A DNA stretch of 64,000 bases from Bacteroidota bacterium (lineage in GTDB: Bacteria; Bacteroidota; JABWAT01): the NCBI GenBank assembly GCA_020161835.1, contig JAIUNL010000002.1:62001-126000 (forward strand), given 5' to 3'. A program made the position numbers and the translations under genes. Below, piece by piece: positions 28,274 to 36,125 of this stretch (position 1 is its first letter; the number at the start of each line of letters is the position of its first letter). A model generated the notes under the pieces. That model saw only the letters and a program-made list of their open reading frames with translations, made no database searches and was not told the origin of the DNA.

Positions 28274-28346
28274 CCACCCCTCCCGAATGCTTTCGGGACA
28301 CCCTCCTTGAAAAGTTGTAAATCCCGATTATATCGGGGGAGGGGAA
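28274..28346. repeat. C/G-rich hairpin element between dapA and dapD
   Basis: The element begins CCACCCCTCCC and ends GGGGGAGGGGAA, so its ends can pair. Inside are two smaller palindromes, CCCGAATGCTTTCGGG and CCCGATTATATCGGG. Related text occurs at 35896-35940 and 50876-50935. It is the only sizeable spacer in the asd-dapD run. Confidence 0.7.
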
Positions 28347-28360
28347 CCAGATAATTACTT

Positions 28361-29248
28361 TTAATACAAACCCAGGCCTTTGGCTACAGAATCCAGTTTG
28401 GTTTTAACGGCATCATTTGCCGGGACTAAAGGCAACCGGTAAATCTCGTTGATTTTCCCCATTTTGCTGAGCATATATTTGACAGGAATCGGATTGGAGT
28501 CCCAGAAATTGGCTTCCATCAGATCCAGATATTTTAAAAATAAGGCAGAAGCACCCTTGAAATCCTGATTTAAAGCAAGATCAACGAGTTTGCTCATTTC
28601 AGCAGGAATTTCATTGGAAACAACTGAAATGATACCATCTGCACCACATGACATCATGGGAATGGTGTGTGAATCTTCACCCAGCCACACATAAAAATCA
28701 GGGCGGTAACGGTTTTTCAAAATAGTTAATACCTGAACCACATTGGCAGAAGCTTCTTTCACGCCAGCCATTTTTGGCAATTCCTGAAGTTTCAGAGTCG
28801 TATCCGGCAGAATATTTGAACCTGTTCTTCCCGGAACATTGTAGGCAATGATGGGAACACCCGAAGCATCAGACTGAGCTTTGTAATGTTCATAAATTCC
28901 GGTTTGGGAAGGCTTATTGTAATAGGGAGAAGTTGAAAGAATCAGATCAACACCCAAAGCAGAAACAATTTCTGCCCGTTTGATGGCATGACGGGTATTA
29001 TTTGAACTTGCACCGCCAACAACCAGACATCTTTTATTGACGTGGGCAACTGTAAACTTGATCAGTTCAGTTTGTTCATCGTCAAACAAGGTTGCGGCTT
29101 CACCGGTTGATCCGCAGATCACAATTCCGGTAATCCCGGAATTAATCTGAAAATCAAGTAAACCGGCAAAGGATTTATAATCAATTGAACCGTCTTTGAG
29201 GAAGGGCGTTACAATTGCGGTATAACAACCCTGTAAGGGGGTTTTCAT
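28361..29248 (-). CDS. dapA: 4-hydroxy-tetrahydrodipicolinate synthase
   Basis: A 295-residue TIM-barrel enzyme that condenses pyruvate with aspartate semialdehyde, the first step committed to DAP/lysine. It shows GSTGEAATL (pyruvate pocket), [16 protein letters not shown] (proton relay Tyr), [11 protein letters not shown], and the Schiff-base Lys in MAGVKEAS. The ATG overlaps the dapB stop (4 bp). Confidence 0.96.
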   Translation of the reverse strand: MKTPLQGCYTAIVTPFLKDGSIDYKSFAGLLDFQINSGITGIVICGSTGEAATLFDDEQTELIKFTVAHVNKRCLVVGGASSNNTRHAIKRAEIVSALGVDLILSTSPYYNKPSQTGIYEHYKAQSDASGVPIIAYNVPGRTGSNILPDTTLKLQELPKMAGVKEASANVVQVLTILKNRYRPDFYVWLGEDSHTIPMMSCGADGIISVVSNEIPAEMSKLVDLALNQDFKGASALFLKYLDLMEANFWDSNPIPVKYMLSKMGKINEIYRLPLVPANDAVKTKLDSVAKGLGLY

Positions 29249-30015
29249 TCCTGTCCGTCCATTAAATCAGCGAAAAAGTCATCTATATTGTGAAACCCTT
29301 TTCGGGTCGAAATCCATTCAGCAGCACGAATTGCACCCAAAGCAAATCCGTTTCGGCTTCTGGCTTCGTGTGAAAGGAAAATGTTGTCTTCAGGTGAGTC
29401 GAACATGATTTCATGAGTTCCAACCACCTGACCCACACGTGAAGATGAAATGTAAAGGGTGTCCTTGTTCAGTTCAGTGTTACCAGGAGAGAAAGGAGCA
29501 ATTTTGCTTTTAAGTCCGCTGGCTTTATAATGCTTCAGAAGCGTTTCAGCCAAAGTCTTTGAGGTTCCGCTTGGAGCATCTCTTTTTTCATTGTGATGAA
29601 TTTCGTGGATGGAAACATCATAAGCACGAAGTTTCGACATGATGGAGGCAGTGAAATCAACAATTTTATTAAAAGTGTAAACACCGGATGAAAAATTGGA
29701 AGCCCAGATGACCCCAGCTTCACTACCTTCAGTTACTTTTGCAACTTCGTCCATTTTATCATACCAGCCTGTTGTCCCGATAACCAGTTTAAGGTTATAC
29801 TGAGCTGCAACAGCAACCACTTTTTCAGTAACGGAAGCATGCGAAAAGTCAATCCAGACATCAACACGATCTTTTGCCTGAATCATCCGCTCTTCAGTAA
29901 AAGGAAAATTGCCTTTAAACTCAGCAGTAATTGTGTGTCCGCGTTCGGGAGCAAGCTGAATAATCCGGTTGCCCATTTGTCCGACACCAATAAGACCTAA
30001 ACGAAGCTTTTTCAT
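29245..30015 (-). CDS. dapB: 4-hydroxy-tetrahydrodipicolinate reductase
   Basis: A 256-residue NAD(P)H-dependent reductase. It has the dinucleotide motif GLIGVGQMGNRI, the substrate motif EIHHNEKRDAPSGTS and the catalytic His pair. It acts directly after DapA. Overlaps dapA by 4 bp and follows lysC by 83 bp. AAAGGG precedes the ATG. Confidence 0.96.
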   Translation of the reverse strand: MKKLRLGLIGVGQMGNRIIQLAPERGHTITAEFKGNFPFTEERMIQAKDRVDVWIDFSHASVTEKVVAVAAQYNLKLVIGTTGWYDKMDEVAKVTEGSEAGVIWASNFSSGVYTFNKIVDFTASIMSKLRAYDVSIHEIHHNEKRDAPSGTSKTLAETLLKHYKASGLKSKIAPFSPGNTELNKDTLYISSSRVGQVVGTHEIMFDSPEDNIFLSHEARSRNGFALGAIRAAEWISTRKGFHNIDDFFADLMDGQE

Positions 30016-30098
30016 GATAACCCTTTCAAAGGAAAACCGGGTTAATCCCGGAAAAAAATAAACTGGATCCTGACTTTACCCTTTTATTTGAGGCTAAA

Positions 30099-31457
30099 TC
30101 AGGCTTCATCAAAAAGAACACGATGGAGATTTTTTACAGCTCCGTCAAGTTCTTTCATGTCTACAACTAGTGTAAAATTGATATCGGAAGCACCGAAAGA
30201 AATCATTTTAATATTGACAGTCTGCAAAGCACTGAAAATCTTGGAAGCGAGTCCGCTCTGGCGTGAGAAATTCATTCCCACCACTGAAATGATTGCAAGT
30301 TCGTTCTCTACCTTCACATCTGCAAACTGAGAGAGATCAGAAACAATATTCCCAATCTGATCTGTACTGTCAAGACTCATTGAAACCGAAACTTCAGAGG
30401 TTGCAACGAGATCAATCGAAGTTTTGTACTTTTCAAAAACTGAAAATAACTTCGACATGTAACCATAACCAAACAGCAATTTCGGACTGCTGATGGAAAG
30501 AACTGTCACCTTCCGTTTGAAAGCTATTGCCTTGATCGTTTGGGTGGCGTCTGTTTCGTTGGTAATCAAAGTTCCGGGGAAAGAAGGATTAAACGAATTC
30601 AGAATTTTTACCGGAATATTATTTTCGACAGCAGGCTTAATGGTGGAAGGATGCAGCACTTTCGCACCAAAAAACGCCATTTCACTGGCTTCGTTAAAAG
30701 ATACCTTTGAAAGCACTTTTGCATGCGGAATCAACCGGGGATCGCAGGTCAAAATACCATCCACATCCGTCCAGATCTGGATTTCAGTGGCATTGACTGC
30801 AAGTCCGATCACAGCAGCCGTATAATCAGATCCGCCACGGCCTAAAGTTGAGGTAATTCCATCCTGAGTTCTGCCAACATAGCCACCCATTACCGGAACT
30901 TTGCCGGATTTCACAATCGGAACCAGGATTTCAGCGGCTTTTGTGTTGATTTTATCCTGCAATGGTTTTGCAGAACCGAATTCATTATCGGTGATAACTA
31001 CATCACGGGCATCAACATGCTGGGCAGGAATGCCACGTGAATTGAGAGCATAAGTCACAACCATTGAAGAAATACGTTCGCCATAACTATTGATCAGATC
31101 AGATGTTCTGGGCGTAAGTTCTTTCAGAATGGCAATCCCTTCAAGAAGATTTCTGATTTCCTTGATGTGTGAAAGCACATATTCATAAAGAGGCTTAAGT
31201 TGCTCAGGATGTCCGTCAAACAGATTTTCGATGCACTGAAGGTGTTTTTGAGTAATTTCATCCACGCAACGGTAAAAGGCATTATAATCTGCGGTTCTGG
31301 CTTTTTCACAGGCTTCCACAAGAAGATTAGTAACACCAGACATCGCAGAAACAACCACAATCGGATCTTTGTCGTGGTAACTGGCAACAATTTTGGTGAG
31401 ATCACCGATTCTTTGGGCAGAACCCACACTGGTTCCGCCATATTTCATAACTAACAT
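30099..31457 (-). CDS. lysC: Aspartate kinase
   Basis: A 452-residue monofunctional aspartate kinase: kinase domain with KYGGTSVG at the N-terminus, GRGGSDYTAAVIG and QIWTDVDGILTCDPRLI, then two ACT domains (VLSISSPKLLFGYGYMSKLF; LAIISVVGMNFSRQSGLAS) that usually give feedback inhibition by lysine or threonine. It begins one base after the asd stop (TGA T ATG); a second ATG three codons later is an alternative start. It phosphorylates aspartate to open the aspartate-family pathway. Confidence 0.95.
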   Translation of the reverse strand: MLVMKYGGTSVGSAQRIGDLTKIVASYHDKDPIVVVSAMSGVTNLLVEACEKARTADYNAFYRCVDEITQKHLQCIENLFDGHPEQLKPLYEYVLSHIKEIRNLLEGIAILKELTPRTSDLINSYGERISSMVVTYALNSRGIPAQHVDARDVVITDNEFGSAKPLQDKINTKAAEILVPIVKSGKVPVMGGYVGRTQDGITSTLGRGGSDYTAAVIGLAVNATEIQIWTDVDGILTCDPRLIPHAKVLSKVSFNEASEMAFFGAKVLHPSTIKPAVENNIPVKILNSFNPSFPGTLITNETDATQTIKAIAFKRKVTVLSISSPKLLFGYGYMSKLFSVFEKYKTSIDLVATSEVSVSMSLDSTDQIGNIVSDLSQFADVKVENELAIISVVGMNFSRQSGLASKIFSALQTVNIKMISFGASDINFTLVVDMKELDGAVKNLHRVLFDEA

Positions 31458-31458
31458 A

Positions 31459-32493
31459 TCAGATCAGTCCCTTTCTGAGCATCAGTTCGGCAATCAGAAT
31501 GGTACCGCCGGCAGCACCACGAACGGTATTGTGAACGAGAAGATTAAATTTCCAGTCGAAAATGTTACACGGACGAAGATTACCAACCGAAACCGTCATC
31601 CCTTTTCCAAGATCACGATCGAGCCTGGTTTGCGGACGGTCAACAGCTTCAAAATACTGAATGGCAGGTTTTGGCGCAGACGGACAGTTCAGCTTTTGCG
31701 GTTCGCCTTCATAATTTTTCATCAGACTGACGATTTCGTCACGGGTAACTGATTTTTTGAATTTGATGGAAACGGCTTCGAGGTGACCATCAATGGCAGG
31801 TACACGATGAACCATTGCTGAAATCCGGGTAGGAGCATGAACAATTCCCTTTCCGTCAAATTTCCCGAAAATCTTATTGGGTTCATCTTCAATTTTGTCT
31901 TCTTCACCACCAATGTGGGGGATGACGTTGTCAAGAACATCAAAACTTGGGATTCCCGGATAGCCGGCACCAGAAATGGCCTGCATGGTTGACACAATCA
32001 TCATGTCGATTCCCAGGTTAAAAACCGGGGCGATTCCGAGAACGAGTCCGATTGTGGAGCAGTTCGGATTGGTAACAATGGCACCACCGTATTTTTTCTT
32101 CTGGGCGATAACCATATCCAGATGTTCGGGGTTGATTTCAGGAACCACGAGCGGAACATCTTCATCCATCCGGTGATTTTTTGAATTTGAGATAACGATA
32201 TGACCTTTTGCACGGTAGGCTTCTTCAGCAGTTCCTGCAATATCAGAGTCAAGACCGGAGAAAAGAATTTTGGATTCGAGAACGTCGTCGGTTGATTTGA
32301 CGATCTTCTGTTTTATTCCTTCGGGGAGTGCAGTTGCCAGTTTCCATTTGGCAGCTTCGGAATAAGGCTTTCCGGCAGAGCGGGAGGAAGCAACGAGTTC
32401 GTGGACTTCGAAGTCCGGATGATTTTCAAGGAGTTGGATAAAACGCTGTCCGACAGCACCAGTGGCTCCTAAAACGGCTACTTTATGTTTCAT
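31459..32493 (-). CDS. asd: Aspartate-semialdehyde dehydrogenase
   Basis: A 344-residue enzyme that reduces aspartyl phosphate to the semialdehyde. It has the NADP motif VAVLGATGAVGQRFIQLL and the catalytic Cys in VTNPNCSTIGLV, and belongs to the archaeal/fungal-like subclass by its SSRSAGK and later GHLEAVSIKF text. The start at ATG 32493 has GGAGA six bases before it; a longer frame to 32520 runs through that ribosome site and is rejected. First gene of the asd-lysC-dapB-dapA-dapD row; a promoter box lies at 32577-32584. Confidence 0.94.
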   Translation of the reverse strand: MKHKVAVLGATGAVGQRFIQLLENHPDFEVHELVASSRSAGKPYSEAAKWKLATALPEGIKQKIVKSTDDVLESKILFSGLDSDIAGTAEEAYRAKGHIVISNSKNHRMDEDVPLVVPEINPEHLDMVIAQKKKYGGAIVTNPNCSTIGLVLGIAPVFNLGIDMMIVSTMQAISGAGYPGIPSFDVLDNVIPHIGGEEDKIEDEPNKIFGKFDGKGIVHAPTRISAMVHRVPAIDGHLEAVSIKFKKSVTRDEIVSLMKNYEGEPQKLNCPSAPKPAIQYFEAVDRPQTRLDRDLGKGMTVSVGNLRPCNIFDWKFNLLVHNTVRGAAGGTILIAELMLRKGLI

Positions 32494-32576
32494 AGCGGGT
32501 CTCCGGTAGACAGCCGGCAAAGACTTGTACGGCTGTGATAAGTTAGGGATTTAGTTATTTAACCAGAACTGAGCTG

Positions 32577-32584
32577 CAAAGATA
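32577..32584 (-). promoter_or_regulatory. Bacteroidota-type -7 box for the lysine operon
   Basis: On the minus strand TATCTTTG, followed by C, matches TAnnTTTG. The leader to asd would be about 75 nt. The -33 TTG is not at the standard spacing. I saw no lysine riboswitch in that leader, which is too short for one. Confidence 0.55.
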
Positions 32585-32645
32585 AAAAATCCGAAGAAAA
32601 AATGGAAATCAACATGCAAAAGAAAAGTAATTTCGTTAAAAAACG

Positions 32646-32672
32646 AAAAAAGCGGCCATGAGCCGCTTTTTT
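32646..32672. terminator. Intrinsic terminator behind the DEAD-box helicase gene
   Basis: Perfect 11-bp stem AAAAAAGCGGC/GCCGCTTTTTT with loop CATGA. It works on either strand and separates the helicase transcript from the lysine operon promoter. Confidence 0.8.
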
Positions 32673-32704
32673 CTTAAGTTGTTGGTAGAAGTTCGGTAAG
32701 GTAA

Positions 32705-32846
32705 GCCTTCGATACAACGAATTTGTTTTACAAATTCGTCACTCAGGCTGACAGCAGGGTTCTTGTGTTCTTTACTCCATCCTTCGGCCACTGATTGTGT
32801 CATCCTGAGTGATTTTTCACCATGTGAAAAATTTTATCGAAGGATG
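32705..32846. repeat. Head-to-head pair of CCTTCGATA/TCAGG hairpins
   Basis: Copy one (32705-32753) has outer arms AGCCT/AGGCT and inner stem CGAATTTGT/ACAAATTCG. Copy two (32798-32846), inverted, has outer arms CATCCT/AGGATG and inner stem ATTTTTCAC/GTGAAAAAT. The strings CTTCGATA and ACTCAGG are kept while the inner palindromes differ. Together with the terminator at 32646 this fills most of the gap 32494-32901; no gene was seen there. Confidence 0.8.
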
Positions 32847-32901
32847 AAGTTCAGTCCCACATCACTTGTCACTTGTAACTTACCACTTGTAACTTGCCTG
32901 A

Positions 32902-34905
32902 CTACTTCCCGAAAAGTTTTTTGATAAATCCAATAAAACCAACAGGTTGTGAAAGTTTTATCTCTTCTTTTCTTGCAGGACGTGAGGCCGGTTTTTCAAA
33001 CTGACGGTTGCCACGGTTTTGGTTTCCACCCGGACGACGATCACTTCTTCCACCTTGCGCCTGAGACGGGCGGTTTTCATTTTTCGGACCCTGATACTGC
33101 CGTGGTCCGCCTTCTTGCCGGTCACGCTGATCATTCCGTGGTTGACCTTCACCCTGCTGACGCTGACCCTGAGGCTGGCGTTGCTGGTTAGGATTTGCCG
33201 GACGGTTTTGCTGATCGCCACGCTGAGGTTGTTCACCCCGGTTTTGTTGCGGACGTGGTTCGCCCTGTTGTCTTGGCTGACCCTGTTCACCCTGAGGCTG
33301 ACGTGGTTGACGGTTCGGATTTTGATTCGGATTGGGCTGACGCTGTCCGTCTCCCTGCTGACGCTGAGGTTGTGGCTGGCGTGGCTGACGGGGTTGAAAC
33401 GGAGTACTCCCAGTCTCAGGTTCACCGCCTGGTGCAGATTGAATCTCAGCTGCAGAAACAACTTCACCCAAATCAGTATCCTGACGTGGATGACGGTGAT
33501 CAGGGCGGTGGTGCGGACGGCGGTCACGCTGATGATCAGGTTTACGAATTTTTGTATCCAGAAAGATCTGAATATCCTCAGGAATTTCGACCTGATTCAG
33601 TTTTAATCCCATTCTTTCAACAATTTGATCGAGATACCGGGTTTCACTCGGTGAAACCAGAGAAATAGCCGATCCTTCACTCTCTGCACGACCTGTACGG
33701 CCGATACGGTGAATGTAATCATCGGTATCACGGGGAACATCAAAATTTACAATATGACTGACATCAGAAATATCTATTCCTCTGGCAAGCACATCAGTTG
33801 CAATCAAAACCCGGTATTGACCCGATTTGAATGCATTCAAAGCTGCATCACGTTCTTCCTGGGTACGGTCACCGTGAATATAAGTGACCGGAATATTTCT
33901 GCGCCCAAGTTTTCCGGACAGCAGATCAGCACCCTTTTTGGTCCCTGTAAATACAATTACAGACTTCCAGTCGAGAGTTTTGATGAGCATTTCGAGCAGA
34001 GCAGTTTTCTGATATTCAGGAACTACATAATAAGTTTGCGTAACCGTATCAGCTGCGATCCGGGAAGCAACATTGATCCAAACCGGATCAATCATAATTT
34101 TTTGGGTGATGTATTTGATTTTGGCAGGGATTGTAGCCGAAAACATCAGATTCTGGCGATTCGGCGGCATTCTGGCAATGATATTCATTACAGCAGGAAT
34201 GAACCCCATATCCAGCATCCGGTCAGCTTCATCCAGCACAAAAATTTCAACATGACTGAAATCAATGGCAATATCACGCATCTGATCAAGCAGACGGCCG
34301 GGAGTTGCAACCACAATATTTGCGCCTTTTTTCAGTGCATCAGCCTGATCAGCCCAATCAGTTCCGCCAATAATTGAACAGGATGAAATTCCGGTATAAT
34401 AACCCAAACCCCAGATCTGATCTGAAATCTGAGTTGCCAATTCACGGGTCGGACTTAAAATCAGAGCACGGATTCCGGGCTTGCGATCTTTCATTAATTT
34501 TTGAAGGATAGGAACAACAAATGCGGCTGTTTTTCCTGTTCCAGTCTGGGCAGATCCGATCACATCTTTCCCGCTTAGAATAGCAGGAATTCCCTGTGCC
34601 TGAATTGAGGTTGCAGTTACATATCCTGCATCCCTGATTCCATCCATAATTTCCTGATCGAGACCAAATGAGTCAAATGTGACAGCAGCAGGTGCTTCTT
34701 CAACAGGTTCATCGGTTGTAACTGGGGATGTTGCCTCTTTACTTGATACGGAATCATCAGCCGGTTTGACTGCTTCTGCAACTGGTGCAGGTATAAGTTC
34801 GGATGTTTCGGAAGTTACTGCCGGTACCACATCCTGGGGCGTATTTCCGGATTCATTTTCCGGATTTTCAGTGTGTTCTGTTTTGTTTATTTCTTGGTTT
34901 TCCAT
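32902..34905 (-). CDS. DEAD-box ATP-dependent RNA helicase with Q/R/P-rich tail
   Basis: A 667-residue helicase. After an acidic, low-complexity head of about 85 residues comes the Q motif (FDSFGLDQEI...TSIQAQGIPA), then motif I AQTGTGKT, Ia PTRELA, Ib TPGRLLDQ, II DEAD, III SAT, and VI HRIGRTGR in order. The last 200 residues are a basic, disordered tail of PRQPQ/GQRQ/RNRG runs, as in RhlE/DeaD-like proteins that bind structured RNA. The enzyme remodels RNA in ribosome assembly or decay, often at low temperature. A terminator lies at 32646-32672, and a -7 box 170 nt upstream suggests a long leader. The tail produces long antisense open frames that are not genes. Confidence 0.93.
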   Translation of the reverse strand: MENQEINKTEHTENPENESGNTPQDVVPAVTSETSELIPAPVAEAVKPADDSVSSKEATSPVTTDEPVEEAPAAVTFDSFGLDQEIMDGIRDAGYVTATSIQAQGIPAILSGKDVIGSAQTGTGKTAAFVVPILQKLMKDRKPGIRALILSPTRELATQISDQIWGLGYYTGISSCSIIGGTDWADQADALKKGANIVVATPGRLLDQMRDIAIDFSHVEIFVLDEADRMLDMGFIPAVMNIIARMPPNRQNLMFSATIPAKIKYITQKIMIDPVWINVASRIAADTVTQTYYVVPEYQKTALLEMLIKTLDWKSVIVFTGTKKGADLLSGKLGRRNIPVTYIHGDRTQEERDAALNAFKSGQYRVLIATDVLARGIDISDVSHIVNFDVPRDTDDYIHRIGRTGRAESEGSAISLVSPSETRYLDQIVERMGLKLNQVEIPEDIQIFLDTKIRKPDHQRDRRPHHRPDHRHPRQDTDLGEVVSAAEIQSAPGGEPETGSTPFQPRQPRQPQPQRQQGDGQRQPNPNQNPNRQPRQPQGEQGQPRQQGEPRPQQNRGEQPQRGDQQNRPANPNQQRQPQGQRQQGEGQPRNDQRDRQEGGPRQYQGPKNENRPSQAQGGRSDRRPGGNQNRGNRQFEKPASRPARKEEIKLSQPVGFIGFIKKLFGK

Positions 34906-35075
34906 GTACGTTTTTATTTTTCATGCCCGGCTTACGATTAACGGCGGGACTGTTACGGGGTGACGGGTCAAGGCAAGAGGAATCTAAAATCCGATGCGCA
35001 GATGAACTCACCCGGAGAAGGACAGGTTTAATGTTATAAATGTGTCTCTGAAGACAGATTGGTCCTTTCCGGTTG

Positions 35076-35083
35076 CAAAGGTA
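35076..35083 (-). promoter_or_regulatory. Bacteroidota-type -7 box for the DEAD-box helicase
   Basis: TACCTTTG followed by C on the minus strand. The start of transcription would fall near 35069, leaving an untranslated leader of about 165 nt before ATG 34905. The rest of the gap 34906-35318 holds no gene; a weak AACTGA/TCAGTT hairpin is near 35130. Confidence 0.55.
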
Positions 35084-35318
35084 ATCAATTTCTTCCAAAT
35101 AAACCTAATCACGGGTGCAGTTGATCACTTACAACTGACTGATGATCAGTTAAAACCGGAACCTGCCAGTCTTAAACTGCCGGCAAAATTGTACAGGCTC
35201 AAACCTATTCATTAAATCACGGTTAATGTAGTTTATATTTTCAATCTGGTATGGCAAATACCAAATTGTTCACGTAAATTTAACAATCGCAATCACATCG
35301 TTTACAAGGGAGCATAAA

Positions 35319-35807
35319 ATGAACAGATTCAATTTATTTATCACGATTTCTGTAACTCTGATTCTACTTTCCGGCTGCGGAAAATCAGACGATACCATCC
35401 GAATGGAAATGGCGGAATGGGCTAAAATTGATTCGGTTCATGTTGCAGATATGGCTTTCCTGAAGGAACTCATGGCAACTGATAAAGAACTTGAAGCTGC
35501 ACTCAAGTCACATGATGAACTTCTTGCGAAACTAAAGAAGGGCGAAAGTTATCATTCCGGTCTCGATTTAATTGGTGCAAGAGAAAAAGTTCAGGCTTCG
35601 ATTTCTGCAATGAATGAAGTTATGCCCAAATTATCTCAGCCTGATTATGCAGAACTCAAACATGATGAAGTGGTTAAAATTCTTGAGGAACAAAAGTCGG
35701 CTCTTGACGAAGTTAGCCGACAAATGAAAGAAGCCAGTGAGATTGCAAAATCCGCTTTAAAAGCTCACAGTGCCTGGGCTGCTGACCATGCCGGAAAGAA
35801 AAAGTAA
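35319..35807 (+). CDS. Small coiled-coil lipoprotein
   Basis: A 162-residue protein with lipobox LILLSGCGK (Cys 21) and a mature part that is almost all charged helix (DKELEAALKSHDELLAKLKKG; EVVKILEEQKSALDEVSRQM), ending in KKK. I recognise no family. AGGGAG before the ATG is a good ribosome site. It may be a periplasmic or outer-membrane-anchored rod, like Lpp-type or BamE-type helpers, but that is a guess from composition. Confidence 0.8.
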   Translation: MNRFNLFITISVTLILLSGCGKSDDTIRMEMAEWAKIDSVHVADMAFLKELMATDKELEAALKSHDELLAKLKKGESYHSGLDLIGAREKVQASISAMNEVMPKLSQPDYAELKHDEVVKILEEQKSALDEVSRQMKEASEIAKSALKAHSAWAADHAGKKK

Positions 35808-35895
35808 GGGTTGGGGGGAAAAGCTAATAGCTTTTAGCTTTTAGCTTTTAGCTGTTAGGTGAAAGCTTAAGGAAAAAGCAAAAAATGTCTTTCAA

Positions 35896-36040
35896 TTCCC
35901 CTCCTTTGAAAAGGAGTGGTGGGGAAGCCGGGGTGGTTTGAATTTCAAAGGAATTTTGTTCTGCTACTTTCCAAATTCGCTTGTGTTTATTTTTTCTCAA
36001 AAATCAGGGCACTTCGACTCCGCTCAGTGACCTGATTTTT
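35896..36040. repeat. Intergenic hairpins: CCCCTCC-type element and TCGACTCCGCTC-loop hairpin
   Basis: The gap 35808-36125 holds tandem TTTTAGC words (about 35829-35852), a CCCCTCC...GGAGTGGTGGGG hairpin (35896-35940), and a strong hairpin at 35999-36040. The last has 15-bp arms AAAAATCAGGGCACT/AGTGACCTGATTTTT (one mismatch) around loop TCGACTCCGCTC, and ends in T5, so it may also terminate transcription of the lipoprotein gene. Confidence 0.7.
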
Positions 36041-36125
36041 AACCCTTCCCATTTTTATACCCCGTACCCGTATCCCGTACCACTTATCAGTTGACCTTCA
36101 GTTCACAATTCACGATTTTTAAAAA

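Noticed and set aside
32494..32640. Lysine riboswitch before asd
   Set aside because: The leader after the likely promoter is only about 75 nt, too short for the known L box, and no matching helices were seen.
33019..33606. Long plus-strand frames of 189-195 codons
   Set aside because: Antisense to the Gln/Arg/Pro-rich helicase tail; low-complexity codons keep other frames open.
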